Below are positions 1-7,257 of a DNA stretch of 7,448 nucleotides, in pieces. Made by a program: the position numbers and the translations under genes. The DNA is from Akkermansia sp. (GTDB lineage Bacteria > Verrucomicrobiota > Verrucomicrobiia > Verrucomicrobiales > Akkermansiaceae): positions 1-7,448 of the forward strand of contig JAIFNK010000266.1 of assembly GCA_020047775.1 (NCBI GenBank), read 5' to 3'. Every line of letters begins with the position of its first letter. Within the stretch, counting starts at the first letter, position 1. Under the pieces are notes generated by a model. That model searched no databases, was not told the DNA's origin, and saw nothing but the letters and a program-made list of their open reading frames with translations.

Positions 1-1184
1 GAGAAGGCGGCGCGGAACAATGCGGGGTAATCCTGGGAATCCGTTAGTTTTCCGCACGCTTGTTCCAGCGACAGGTCCATCTCGCGATGATCCTTGATGG
101 GCTGCAGAACCTGCTCGCGCAGCGACTTGGCGCGTCCGTCCCAGAAGAATTCGCGTTTCCACGCAAGGTTGAAAAGCGGCATCGCATTGCGGTCACCGCT
201 TCGGGCGTCGATGCCGATGCTCACCGGCAGGCGGTCGGTAAAAGCGGCGTCCCGCTGGTGGCAGGAAGCGCAGGAAATCGAGCCGTCACGGGAGAGGGCC
301 TTTTCATTGAAAAGCCTCTCGCCCAGGACCACGCGTTCCTCGATCAGCGGATTATCCCGAGGTAGGTCGGGCATTGGAAACGTGCGGCTCATCGTGAAGC
401 GCCAAGCCGTGAATTTTTCCGGTAGATCGATGGGTTTCACAGCGGATACCGCCCGGACGGTCGGGACCACGGCGACCACCCGGCTCACGCGGAAGGCGCC
501 CGGGAGATTCGCCACCAGCGCGGCGGTCACCGGATCGCCCTCGCGCGAGTGGGTGGCGCTGCCGTCCTTCTCAAAAGACAGCGGCCGCGGAGAGTTAAAC
601 AACGTGGCGAGATCGAAATGGACGAGCATTCCGGCATCGTGACGAAGATCGAGCGAGGCAGTTAGATGGACGCGGGTGCGGTTCGGATCCCGCGCGAGAT
701 GGTGGGCGTAGCCTTGCACCGCACCGCCGCCCTTCCGGAAGTGGCCCTCCACGGCCATGAAAATGTACCCGCCCTGCCAACTCCAATGAAGTCCGTTGAG
801 GTTGGGGTTGAGCGCGTGGCCGGCGGGAATCTTCGATACGTCTGCCGCATTTGCCCCGACATCCGGCCCGATGTGGAAGCGGACCGCCCGATAGGTTCCA
901 TCCGGAACATTTTCCAACAGAACCACATTCCGTCGCGCCGCCATATCCAGCCAGGCGGTGCTGCCCGGCAGTTCGAGCCATCGGCCGTCTTCGCGCTCGA
1001 CCGCGAAACCGCTCAAAAGGTAGCTGAGCCGCGACACGGACAGCGTCTCGCCAGCGGCGATTTCATAACGCAACGCATCGAGGCGCAGCGGCTCGCCGTT
1101 GAACACAGGCTCGACCGTGACTTCCAAGCTCGCGGCGAAGACCAGCGAGGTCAGTGCAACAACAACGGCGAGCGCGGATTTCAT
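1..1184 (-). CDS. MbnP-MbnH fusion: MbnP-like copper-binding domain joined to di-haem peroxidase (partial, runs off left edge)
   Basis: The frame is open from ATG at 1184 to the window edge (394 codons, no stop). Residues 1-18 look like a signal peptide (charged MKS, hydrophobic core, Ala-rich end), so the product should be periplasmic or secreted. Residues about 19-245 resemble the MbnP family: the core motif HWSWQGGYIF lies at 133-142, followed by YAHHL at 159-163 and HFDLATLF at 189-196. Residues about 260 onward are a MauG/cytochrome c peroxidase-type domain of the MbnH kind: LGERLFNEKALSRDG, then haem site CASCH at 305-309, AAFTD, and FNLAWKREFFWDGR at 338-351. The second haem site and the stop lie outside the window. 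In methanotrophs MbnH oxidises a Trp of MbnP to kynurenine, making a copper site; there they are separate proteins. Here both are in one chain, 9 bases after the YHYH gene, so probably co-transcribed. No Shine-Dalgarno is visible. Domain calls are by motif recognition only. Confidence 0.88.
   Translation of the reverse strand, partial: MKSALAVVVALTSLVFAASLEVTVEPVFNGEPLRLDALRYEIAAGETLSVSRLSYLLSGFAVEREDGRWLELPGSTAWLDMAARRNVVLLENVPDGTYRAVRFHIGPDVGANAADVSKIPAGHALNPNLNGLHWSWQGGYIFMAVEGHFRKGGGAVQGYAHHLARDPNRTRVHLTASLDLRHDAGMLVHFDLATLFNSPRPLSFEKDGSATHSREGDPVTAALVANLPGAFRVSRVVAVVPTVRAVSAVKPIDLPEKFTAWRFTMSRTFPMPDLPRDNPLIEERVVLGERLFNEKALSRDGSISCASCHQRDAAFTDRLPVSIGIDARSGDRNAMPLFNLAWKREFFWDGRAKSLREQVLQPIKDHREMDLSLEQACGKLTDSQDYPALFRAAF
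258..272 (-). other. Haem c attachment site CASCH of the peroxidase domain
   Basis: Codons 305-309 of the MbnP-MbnH fusion read Cys-Ala-Ser-Cys-His, the covalent c-type haem motif, followed by Gln-Arg-Asp-Ala-Ala-Phe-Thr-Asp as in MauG/CcpA-family proteins. This is the first of the two haem sites expected in the family. Confidence 0.9.
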
Positions 1185-1193
1185 CGGCTTGAT

Positions 1194-2446
1194 TCAGTTG
1201 ATGGTGAATCCGCCCGTCAAGGTGTAGGTCGGACCGGGACTGAAAACGACGACGACATTTTGAGCTCCGGTGGGAGCATTGGCCGGAATCGTGAAAGTCG
1301 CCTGCGCGGTCGTCGCACTTGGTCGGGAAATCGAAGTGCCGGAAATCGTCCCCGCGAGGGTGATGCTGAGGGGGATGACATTCGTCGGCGGATTGGGTGG
1401 ATTGGCGGGCAAGGTGATGGTCACGGTGACCACGCTGCCCCGCGCCGCACTGCCGCCGGGGGCGATGGCGGAGGAACCACCGGGAGTCGAGTAGTCGAAG
1501 TCCTCGATGTAGTGCCCCAACAGATAGGCATTACTCACCGCGGGACCGATTTTAAAAGTCACCGTCTGGATCCTGATTGCCCAGGGCGGCAAGGTCGTGC
1601 GGCCGGTGCTGGTGAGATTGGTGGTGCCGTAGTCTCCATTTCTCAGCACGAATCCGGACACCATCCGCCGCAGACCGCTGTTCGGATCGAGCGGGCTGGA
1701 GTAGCCGTAGGGACCATAGACCGGCAGTCCGTCGGCGGCCCAGGCGAGGATCGGCGAATGATGCGTCACCGCGGCGGGGCTTTCCGTGTAGCGGTTGGTC
1801 ACGGCGTTGTAGTCCACGTGGTCGCCGAGCCAATAGCGCAGCCCGATCGGCTGGGCGTGGTAGTGGTAATTGTTTCCCGCCTGATGGGCCAGCGCGGCAT
1901 CGAAAGTGACACCTTCATTATGATAGCCGTCCCGGTTCCAGACACCGTCGCCGGTCAGGCCGTTGACCGGCGTGGCATCGGTGGAGCTGCCGCTGACGTA
2001 GGAAAACGCGTCGCGCATGTCGAACATCGACACGCCGTTGACCATGCAACCGGTCGCGCCGAGGCCCGTGAGGGTCTTGTTTGCGGGAATCACCGCCAGC
2101 CGCGGGATTCGATAGATTTTCGCCGTGTTCGAGGGAAAGTTAGGGAAGTTCGCCGATTTCGCCGCATCCAGATACACGGCCCCATGATGTGTCCGGCGAG
2201 TCCGGTGCTGCGGACATACACCCAGTTCGTGGAATGGGCGATCTGGCTGACTCCGGCGTAGGTGGGCGCGCTCTGCACGCCGGATCCCCGGTTCCAGGTC
2301 TTGGAAACCGTCCCGGCGGTCTCCGCCGCCACGGTCTGATAGATGCGAGCGTATTGGCCGGAGTCCTCGGTGAACCAGGACGTGAGCTGTGGATCGGCGT
2401 GAAGGGCTGCGGCCGTGAGAAGAGCGATAACCGGGATGGATTTCAT
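1194..2446 (-). CDS. Secreted YHYH-domain protein, broken by a one-base frameshift
   Basis: Family: YHYH domain, function unknown. The chosen start (ATG at 2446) gives a clean signal peptide, MKSIPVIALLTAAALHA. Ninety codons run in this frame to ...LAGHIMGP (2177); the family-like sequence then continues one frame over as YLDAAKSANFPNFPSNTAKIYRIPR and on to the stop at 1194. Restoring one G would give GPWYLD and a protein of about 417 residues. The C-terminal frame carries NGVSMFDMRDAFSY, NNYHYHAQPIG (YHYH at residues 194-197, bases 1857-1868), ILAWAADGLPVYGPYGY and GHYIEDFDY, all typical of the family. From about residue 330 there is a Pro/Gly/Thr-rich, beta-type tail that looks like an Ig- or IPT/TIG-like domain, ending GGFTIN. 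The stop is 9 bases before the MbnP-MbnH start, suggesting one operon. The frameshift may be a real mutation or a sequencing error. Upstream residues readable in the C-terminal frame (2600 to about 2180) are an out-of-frame shadow, not a true N-terminus. Confidence 0.85.
2172..2185 (-). other. Frameshift site in the YHYH gene
   Basis: On the minus strand the gene reads ATG GGG CCG TG then TAT CTG GAT. The family-like protein before this point is in one frame and after it in another; one extra G (TG to TGG) would restore Gly-Pro-Trp-Tyr-Leu-Asp. Reading on without repair gives an Arg-rich, unfamily-like tail that stops at 2090. There is a run of four G but no canonical slippery heptamer in the zero frame, so a one-base deletion or a base-calling error is preferred over programmed slippage. 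Confidence 0.75.
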
Positions 2447-2452
2447 GGGTGT

Positions 2453-2466
2453 GGGAAGGGTTTCCC
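2453..2466 (-). promoter_or_regulatory. Small hairpin just upstream of the YHYH start
   Basis: The minus strand reads GGGAA-ACCC-TTCCC, a 5-bp stem with a 4-base loop ending 6 bases before the ATG at 2446. It lies where a ribosome binding site would be, and no Shine-Dalgarno is visible. It could affect translation start, but a stem this short can occur by chance. Confidence 0.25.
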
Positions 2467-2528
2467 AACGGCTGCGCCCCCCCACCCGTGGGAGAAACCT
2501 CAATCGTCAGGAACGACGCTGATCCAGC

Positions 2529-2583
2529 CGCAAGTTTGTGAACCCCGTGTGTGGAATCCCACGAAAGTTTGTTAAGCCCGTGT
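2529..2583. repeat. Imperfect 22-base direct repeat (two copies, 33-base period) in the YHYH leader
   Basis: Copies at 2529-2550 and 2562-2583 match at 19 of 22 positions (core AAGTTTGT.AA.CCCGTGT on the plus strand). They lie in the 169-base gap between the end of the cytochrome/LRR gene (2616) and the YHYH start (2446), about 85-135 bases upstream of that ATG. The spacing of about three helical turns is what a pair of operator or activator sites on one DNA face would show. No clear promoter hexamers can be assigned, so the regulatory role is inference. Confidence 0.45.
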
Positions 2584-2615
2584 AAAACCCACAATTCCAT
2601 TGCAGGGGCACGCGG

Positions 2616-4175
2616 TCACGATGCGACACCCAGGATGATCTCACACGACGGCAGCTTCGCCTTAAGCGCCTTGACGGCCTCGGGGGTCACCGCGGTCTGC
2701 CAGAGATAGAGCCGCTTGAGATTGGGCAGCGCGGAAAGCTTGCTGACGCCGGCATCGGTGACTTTCGTGCCGTAGAGATTGATGGATTCCAGGGCGGGCA
2801 GCTTGAGAAGCGTGTTGATCGCAGCATCGGTGATTCCGGTTTCCGCGAGCCGGACGAGGCGGAGATTCTTGGCCGAGGCGAGCTGGGCGACCGCTTGGTC
2901 GGTGATCTTCGTGGCGGATAGATCCACGGTGACAAGCTGGGGGGTGATCGACGCCAGCTTTTTGAACGCCACGTCATCAAGATTTCCGCGCAGCGAAACC
3001 GCGGTGAAGGTCACCAGCGAGGATTGTTGAGATTCAAAGTTGAGCGCGCCCGGGAAATCCTTGGCAAAGCCCGCGACCGCTGCGGCGAGGGCCTGGTCCG
3101 GACCTTTCGGCGCGGCATGGGGAGCGGCGGTTTCGGCCGTCTTGGTGCCGCCCGGTGCGGCAGGCACGATCTTCGCAATCGCCTCCTTGATGGCTGCGGG
3201 AACGTCGAAGTCCGCGAGCGATTTCTTGTTGTCGGCCCCATTGTCAATCCACCACTTGACGATGGCGACTTCCGGATCCTCGATGTCGGGCTTGCCTTCC
3301 GGCGGCATGTGATCCTCATCCTCCGGTCTCAGGTCCACGCGGACGATGATGTTGCTTTCCGCCGATTTACCGGGCACGAGTCCGGGGCCTTCCGCGCCGC
3401 CCTTGACGAGCAATTCGTAGGTATCCATGCGGAATTTCCCCTTGGACTTGCCTTCCTTGTGGCATTGCACACAGCGCTTTTCCAGGATGGGGGCGACGAT
3501 ATCGGCATACACCAACTGCGTGCCCGGGGTCTTCACCGGTGCGGCGTCCGACTTGTCCTCCTTCTGCTTTTTCTTTTCCAATCCCAGAAGCACGCGGATC
3601 GGATCAGGCGCATACTGGGTGAGGTAGTTTTCCCCGTGCGTGATCGAAGCTCCGTCGTGGCTGGCGAATCCCATGATGCTGACGCTGGCGAACAACAAGG
3701 ACCGGTAAAACGCCGGATTGCCCGACAATGCGACCGTCCAGGCCTTGAAGATGAAGGTGAGAATCGCCGCCACCCCAAAAATGAGGCCACCCCACAGGTG
3801 GCGCTCGGCGAGGGCGTTTCCGGCATATTCATCGCCACCCTGGAAGAGCAGGAATCCCGCGATCACGGCGACAACGGCACTGGCCGCACCGAAAAACAAC
3901 GGAAACATCGACGTGTCCGCCACCTGCCCGTGATGACGCCTGCCGAAGATCACCCCGAGTTCCTGCAGCACGATCAGAACGAAAACGCCGATGGGTAGAT
4001 GGAGCAGAACCGGGTGAAAATGACCGATGAAACGCACGATATCCGGCATCTCTTCGCCATTGGCAGGCCCCGCGAGAAACGGCATGGCGACCAACCCGCC
4101 AGCGGTGAGAAGGCCGAAGAACGTCAGTGCCCAGGGTTTGCTGCGGCGGGTGATGGGAATGTCGTTGTCAGCCAT
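2616..4175 (-). CDS. Membrane protein with DUF2231, planctomycete-type cytochrome c domain and leucine-rich repeats
   Basis: 519 residues from ATG at 4175. Residues 1-175 are membrane-embedded: a helix at about 14-35, then a DUF2231-type region starting HFHPVLLHLPIG (52-63) with helices at about 57-76, 91-112, 126-147 and 157-172. The motif SHDGASITHGENYLT (172-186) links to the next part, as is usual in this family. A charged linker (200-210) leads to a single-haem cytochrome of the planctomycete type (PSCyt1-like): CVQCH at 235-239, then GKFRMDTYELLVKGG, with Met290 in EDHMPPEGKPD as the likely sixth haem ligand and KWWIDNGAD after it. An Ala/Pro-rich linker (about 335-360) precedes leucine-rich repeats (about 385-515) of the ITD/VTDAGV kind. 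It is probably an electron-transfer or redox-sensing membrane protein with the haem and LRR outside the cytoplasm; partner unknown. This architecture is common in Verrucomicrobiota and Planctomycetota. The gene stands alone, with 296 bases upstream and 169 downstream. Confidence 0.9.
   Translation of the reverse strand: MADNDIPITRRSKPWALTFFGLLTAGGLVAMPFLAGPANGEEMPDIVRFIGHFHPVLLHLPIGVFVLIVLQELGVIFGRRHHGQVADTSMFPLFFGAASAVVAVIAGFLLFQGGDEYAGNALAERHLWGGLIFGVAAILTFIFKAWTVALSGNPAFYRSLLFASVSIMGFASHDGASITHGENYLTQYAPDPIRVLLGLEKKKQKEDKSDAAPVKTPGTQLVYADIVAPILEKRCVQCHKEGKSKGKFRMDTYELLVKGGAEGPGLVPGKSAESNIIVRVDLRPEDEDHMPPEGKPDIEDPEVAIVKWWIDNGADNKKSLADFDVPAAIKEAIAKIVPAAPGGTKTAETAAPHAAPKGPDQALAAAVAGFAKDFPGALNFESQQSSLVTFTAVSLRGNLDDVAFKKLASITPQLVTVDLSATKITDQAVAQLASAKNLRLVRLAETGITDAAINTLLKLPALESINLYGTKVTDAGVSKLSALPNLKRLYLWQTAVTPEAVKALKAKLPSCEIILGVAS
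3459..3473 (-). other. Haem c attachment site CVQCH of the membrane cytochrome
   Basis: Codons 235-239 of the DUF2231/LRR protein read Cys-Val-Gln-Cys-His, followed by the Lys-rich segment and GKFRMDT seen in planctomycete-type cytochrome c domains. It is the only CxxCH in the protein. Confidence 0.9.
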
Positions 4176-4471
4176 GGATTGGTGCGATTACGACAGCGGC
4201 ACGCAGGATCTTCCAGCCGAATTTGAAATTTCACACATCGTAGGCATAGCCGTCGATGCCTCAGGATGCGGTGGATTTCGCGGGCTTGCCTCCGCCTGCG
4301 CGATCCGTCGACTTCACGGACAATCCACAAGGCGGTCGCTTCGTCGAGACTCGGAGTGGGATCGACAGGCGGACCCACGAACCCCGCCGGTGGTGACCGG
4401 AACCTCACGGGTGAAGCCTTGCTGGAAAACAGGGAAAACAAGCGAAGACGATCGTGCGGCTTGCTCGTCAT
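4176..4471. other. 296-base intergenic region without a convincing gene
   Basis: This lies between the DUF1854 stop and the start of the cytochrome/LRR gene. Open frames on both strands give Arg- and Pro-rich translations without recognisable motifs and overlap the neighbours out of frame. The part nearest the downstream start (4218-4240) is AT-richer and includes the palindrome GAAATTTC, so the leader and promoter of the cytochrome gene probably lie here, but I cannot assign -35/-10 boxes. A weak inverted repeat, CATCG...CGATG, lies at 4236-4258. No clear terminator with a T-tract is seen. Confidence 0.4.
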
Positions 4472-4939
4472 TCACAAAAACCGCTCCAGAATCCTGCGGC
4501 TGGTGGCATCGAGGCTGAGCGGATTGCGGATCAGGAATTGAATGCCGCGGCTGTCCATGATCAACAGCGTCGGCGGAGCCAGGCGGCGGATGTCTTCCTC
4601 GGCGTTGAGCACCAGGGTGGTCTCGCCGCGGTCCGTCTCGACGCGCCAGGTGCAGGGCGTGGCATAGCCGGAGACACTGCAGACCCGTTGGATGACCGGC
4701 ATGAACTCCCGGCCTTGCAGTTCCTCTTCGACCAGGCGGCGGGTGGCATCCGGTGCTCCGGCCAGACTTGGGATCCACGCCACCTCTTTGCCCTGGCGGG
4801 TCATCAAGGCGATGCCCTCACCGGGCGAGGTGATGGGAAACGCTCTCGCAGGTTCCACATCCACATGTTCGATGCCGTCGGCGCCGGTGAAAACCAGTTG
4901 GCCGAACGCGTTGCGATGAAGTTGGAAATCCCCGGTCAT
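4472..4939 (-). CDS. DUF1854 family protein, partner of the upstream ABC exporter
   Basis: 155 residues, full length for the family, from ATG at 4939. Recognisable DUF1854 features are FPITSPGEGIALMTRQGKEVAWI (start at about residue 35), the acidic-basic stretch RRLVEEELQGREFMPVIQRV, TWRVETDRGETTLVL and, near the end, LLIMDSRGIQFLI. There is no signal peptide or membrane helix, so it should be cytoplasmic. Its start is 5 bases after the ABC transporter stop, so the two are translationally linked and probably act together. In other bacteria this pair is named for its association with cyanophycin synthetase genes; the biochemical role of DUF1854 is not known to me. It could be a regulatory or substrate-handling subunit of the exporter; that is inference. 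Confidence 0.9.
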   Translation of the reverse strand: MTGDFQLHRNAFGQLVFTGADGIEHVDVEPARAFPITSPGEGIALMTRQGKEVAWIPSLAGAPDATRRLVEEELQGREFMPVIQRVCSVSGYATPCTWRVETDRGETTLVLNAEEDIRRLAPPTLLIMDSRGIQFLIRNPLSLDATSRRILERFL

Positions 4940-4944
4940 GGTTG

Positions 4945-7257
4945 CTAGATTCCCTTGAGGGTTGGCATGGCGGTATCGTCGCCTTCTTCGATGGCGTCCG
5001 TTGCGGGACCACCGTTGAGAAATTCCGTCTGCGCGCGTTCGAGCCGGAAATACGCGCCTTTCCTGGCGAGCAGCTCCTCGTGATTGCCTTCCTCCACCAC
5101 TTCGCCGCGGTCGAGCACGACCAGCCGGTCGGCGCGCCGCAAGGTGGAGAGGCGGTGGGCGATGGCCAGGGTGGTGCGGCCGCGGATCAGATTGTCGAGA
5201 GCGCCCTGGATCTCCAGTTCGGTCTCGGTATCGACCGACGAGGTGGCCTCGTCGAGGATCAGGATCGGCGGATCGATGAGCAGGGCGCGGGCGATCGAAA
5301 TCCGCTGGCGCTCGCCGCCTGACAGCGCCTGGCCGCGTTCGCCGACTAACGAATCGTATCCCTGCGGCAGGCGCAGGATGAACTCGTGGGCGTGGGCCGC
5401 GCGGGCCGCGGCGATGATCTCGTCATGCGTCGCCTCGGGATTTCCATAGGCGATGTTCTCCGCGATCGTGCCAAAAAACAGAAACGGCTCCTGCAACACC
5501 AGGCCGATGTTGCGCCGGTATTCCGAAACCGGCAGCGAGCGGATGTCCACGCCGTCGATGCGGATCGAGCCTTCCGCCACGTCGTAGAAGCGGCAGATCA
5601 GGTTGACCAGCGTGCTCTTGCCCGATCCGCTGTGGCCGACGAGGCCGATCATTTCGCCGGGTGAGATGGTTAGATTCACGTCATGCAGGATGCTCCGCGT
5701 GCCGTAGCGGAAACACACGTCGCGCAGTTCGAGCGCGCCGCTCACCTGAGGGAGATGCACCGGATGGGATGGCTCCGGCACGCTCGAAACGTGGTCGAGG
5801 ATGTCAAAGATGCGCTTCGCTCCCGCCGCCGCCTTTTGCGACACGGAAACGATCCGGCTCATCGAACCGAGCCGCGAGTAGAACCGGTTGATGTAGGCGA
5901 GGAAGGCCACCAGCACGCCCACCGTGATCTCGTTCTTCGACACCTGCCAGATTCCGAAACCCCAGACGACTAACAAGCCCGCCTCGGTGAGAAACGTCAC
6001 CGTCGGGGTGAACAAGGCCCACACCTTGTTGACGCGGTTGTTGACGACCAGATTGCGGGCATTTGCCTCGCGAAAGCGCTGCGCCTCGCGTTTCTCCTGG
6101 GCGAAGGCCTTGACCACGCGGATGCCGGGAATCGTGTCCGCCAGCACACTGGTGACTTCCGACCAGATCCGATAGACCTGGTCGAAACCATGGTGCAGCT
6201 TGTTCCGCACCACGTGAATCAACCATGCGATGAGCGGCAGGGGCGCCAGGGTCACCAAGGCCAGCCACGGGTTGATCGAAACCAGAATCGCCGAGGTCAT
6301 CAGGATCATCAGCAGGTCGGTCACGAAATCCAACAGATGCGAGGAAATGAACACGCAGATCCGGTCGCTGCCCGAGGAGATGCGGGCCATCAGGTCGCCG
6401 GTGCGCTTGCCGCCGAAGTATTCCAGCGAGAGCCCCTGCAGGTGCTCGTAGGCGGTGGTGCGGAGGTCGGAGCCGATGCTTTCGCTGACCACGGCGAGCA
6501 GATAGGTTTTTGCCCAGTCGAAAATCCAGGCGAAGAATGCCGCGGCGACCAGCCCGCCCAGCAGCATCATCACCAGCGTGGTGTCGATGGGCACGCCGTT
6601 CTGAAACGGGATCAGCACCCGGTCCATCAGCGGCATGGTTAGATAGGGCGGCACCAGGGTGGCGGCGGTGGCCAGCAGCGTCAGGACCATGCCCGCCAGC
6701 AGGGAGCGGCTGTAGGGTTTGGCGAAGCGCCACAGCCGGAACAGCGTCCACGGCGACGGTGCGGCATGCACGGTTTTCGCGCACGCGGGACATTCGTCCA
6801 GTCCGGCCGGGATCGGGTTCTCACAGATGGGGCACACGGCATGTGGCGGCGGAACCACCGGCCGGTTTCCCGCCATCGCCCTCACGTGCTCCTGGAATTG
6901 CACGACGAGCCGCCGCACCGCCGAGTCGCGGCCGAGAGTGTGGCGCCAGCGGGCCAGCAAGCCGTTTTGATCCCGCAAGTCCAGGGTGCCGACGCCCGCG
7001 TGATCGCGGTGTTCCAACTGCAAACCGGGGTGGAACTCCCAGCTCTGCCACGCCGCATCGCCCGCGGCCTTGGCGAGCAGCTTGCGGTCCGTTAGGACGA
7101 CGATCCCCTGGGTAAACCGGAGCTGCAGGTTGAGATCAAGCTCAAGGCAGGCGATCACGGATTCCCCCTCGCCAAGCGCGGCGACGATTTCACTCCGCCA
7201 CGGATCGGGAAGGACGGTGGCGGCGGATGGCGAACTCGAAAGGTCGGCTGACGTCAT
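4945..7257 (-). CDS. ABC exporter half-transporter (membrane domain plus ATPase) with N-terminal extension and zinc ribbon
   Basis: 770 residues, longer than the usual 580-600 because of an extra N-terminus. Residues 1-135 form a soluble, beta-rich region ([11 protein letters not shown] at 51-61) that may be PH-like. CPIC at 142-145 and CPAC at 156-159 make a four-Cys zinc ribbon. Six membrane helices follow (about 180-460) with typical exporter motifs: [22 protein letters not shown], and [18 protein letters not shown] at 378-395. The ATPase domain (about 507-740) is intact: Walker [10 protein letters not shown] 541-549, Q-loop Gln589, signature LSGGERQR 645-652, Walker B ILILDE 665-670, H-loop His701. 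It should work as a homodimer in the inner membrane. With DUF1854 it matches a transporter type named for cyanophycin metabolism; the substrate is unknown. The start is set by the first ATG in frame; the next Met is at residue 130. A weak GAGG lies 12 bases upstream. Confidence 0.95.
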   Translation of the reverse strand: MTSADLSSSPSAATVLPDPWRSEIVAALGEGESVIACLELDLNLQLRFTQGIVVLTDRKLLAKAAGDAAWQSWEFHPGLQLEHRDHAGVGTLDLRDQNGLLARWRHTLGRDSAVRRLVVQFQEHVRAMAGNRPVVPPPHAVCPICENPIPAGLDECPACAKTVHAAPSPWTLFRLWRFAKPYSRSLLAGMVLTLLATAATLVPPYLTMPLMDRVLIPFQNGVPIDTTLVMMLLGGLVAAAFFAWIFDWAKTYLLAVVSESIGSDLRTTAYEHLQGLSLEYFGGKRTGDLMARISSGSDRICVFISSHLLDFVTDLLMILMTSAILVSINPWLALVTLAPLPLIAWLIHVVRNKLHHGFDQVYRIWSEVTSVLADTIPGIRVVKAFAQEKREAQRFREANARNLVVNNRVNKVWALFTPTVTFLTEAGLLVVWGFGIWQVSKNEITVGVLVAFLAYINRFYSRLGSMSRIVSVSQKAAAGAKRIFDILDHVSSVPEPSHPVHLPQVSGALELRDVCFRYGTRSILHDVNLTISPGEMIGLVGHSGSGKSTLVNLICRFYDVAEGSIRIDGVDIRSLPVSEYRRNIGLVLQEPFLFFGTIAENIAYGNPEATHDEIIAAARAAHAHEFILRLPQGYDSLVGERGQALSGGERQRISIARALLIDPPILILDEATSSVDTETELEIQGALDNLIRGRTTLAIAHRLSTLRRADRLVVLDRGEVVEEGNHEELLARKGAYFRLERAQTEFLNGGPATDAIEEGDDTAMPTLKGI
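6781..6834 (-). other. Zinc-ribbon segment of the ABC exporter
   Basis: Codons 142-159 hold CPIC, ten residues, then CPAC: two CxxC knuckles that would bind one zinc. It sits between the N-terminal soluble domain and the first membrane helix, so it should be cytoplasmic. Such a ribbon is not part of ordinary MsbA-like exporters. Confidence 0.8.

Noticed and set aside
2172..2185. Programmed ribosomal frameshifting in the YHYH gene
   Set aside because: There is no X-XXY-YYZ heptamer in the reading frame and no obvious downstream stem; inserting one G restores an expected Gly-Pro-Trp-Tyr, so a deletion or base-calling error is simpler.
666..2261. 531-codon open frame on the plus strand
   Set aside because: It is antisense to the MbnP-MbnH and YHYH genes, whose minus-strand products have signal peptides, haem and family motifs. 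The plus-strand translation is Arg/Gly/His-rich with no recognisable domain, as expected from GC-rich antisense frames.
2180..2600. N-terminal extension of the YHYH C-terminal frame back to an ATG at 2600
   Set aside because: The first 140 or so residues are Arg/His/Ser-rich and unlike the family, while the other frame over 2177-2446 gives a signal peptide and family-like sequence. The extension is an out-of-frame artefact of the frameshift.
3024..3998. 324-codon open frame on the plus strand
   Set aside because: It is antisense to the DUF2231/cytochrome/LRR gene, which has a clear domain structure and a CVQCH haem site. No motif is seen in the antisense product.
4236..4258. Inverted repeat CATCG...CGATG as a terminator or RNA element
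   Set aside because: The stem is only 5 bp with an interrupted 3-bp inner stem, and there is no T-tract on either side.
4124..4471. 115-codon minus-strand open frame in the gap before the cytochrome gene
   Set aside because: It overlaps the true cytochrome gene start out of frame, has no motif, and has a composition typical of non-coding GC-rich DNA. I considered a decayed small gene or a tRNA-flanking element but could not support either.
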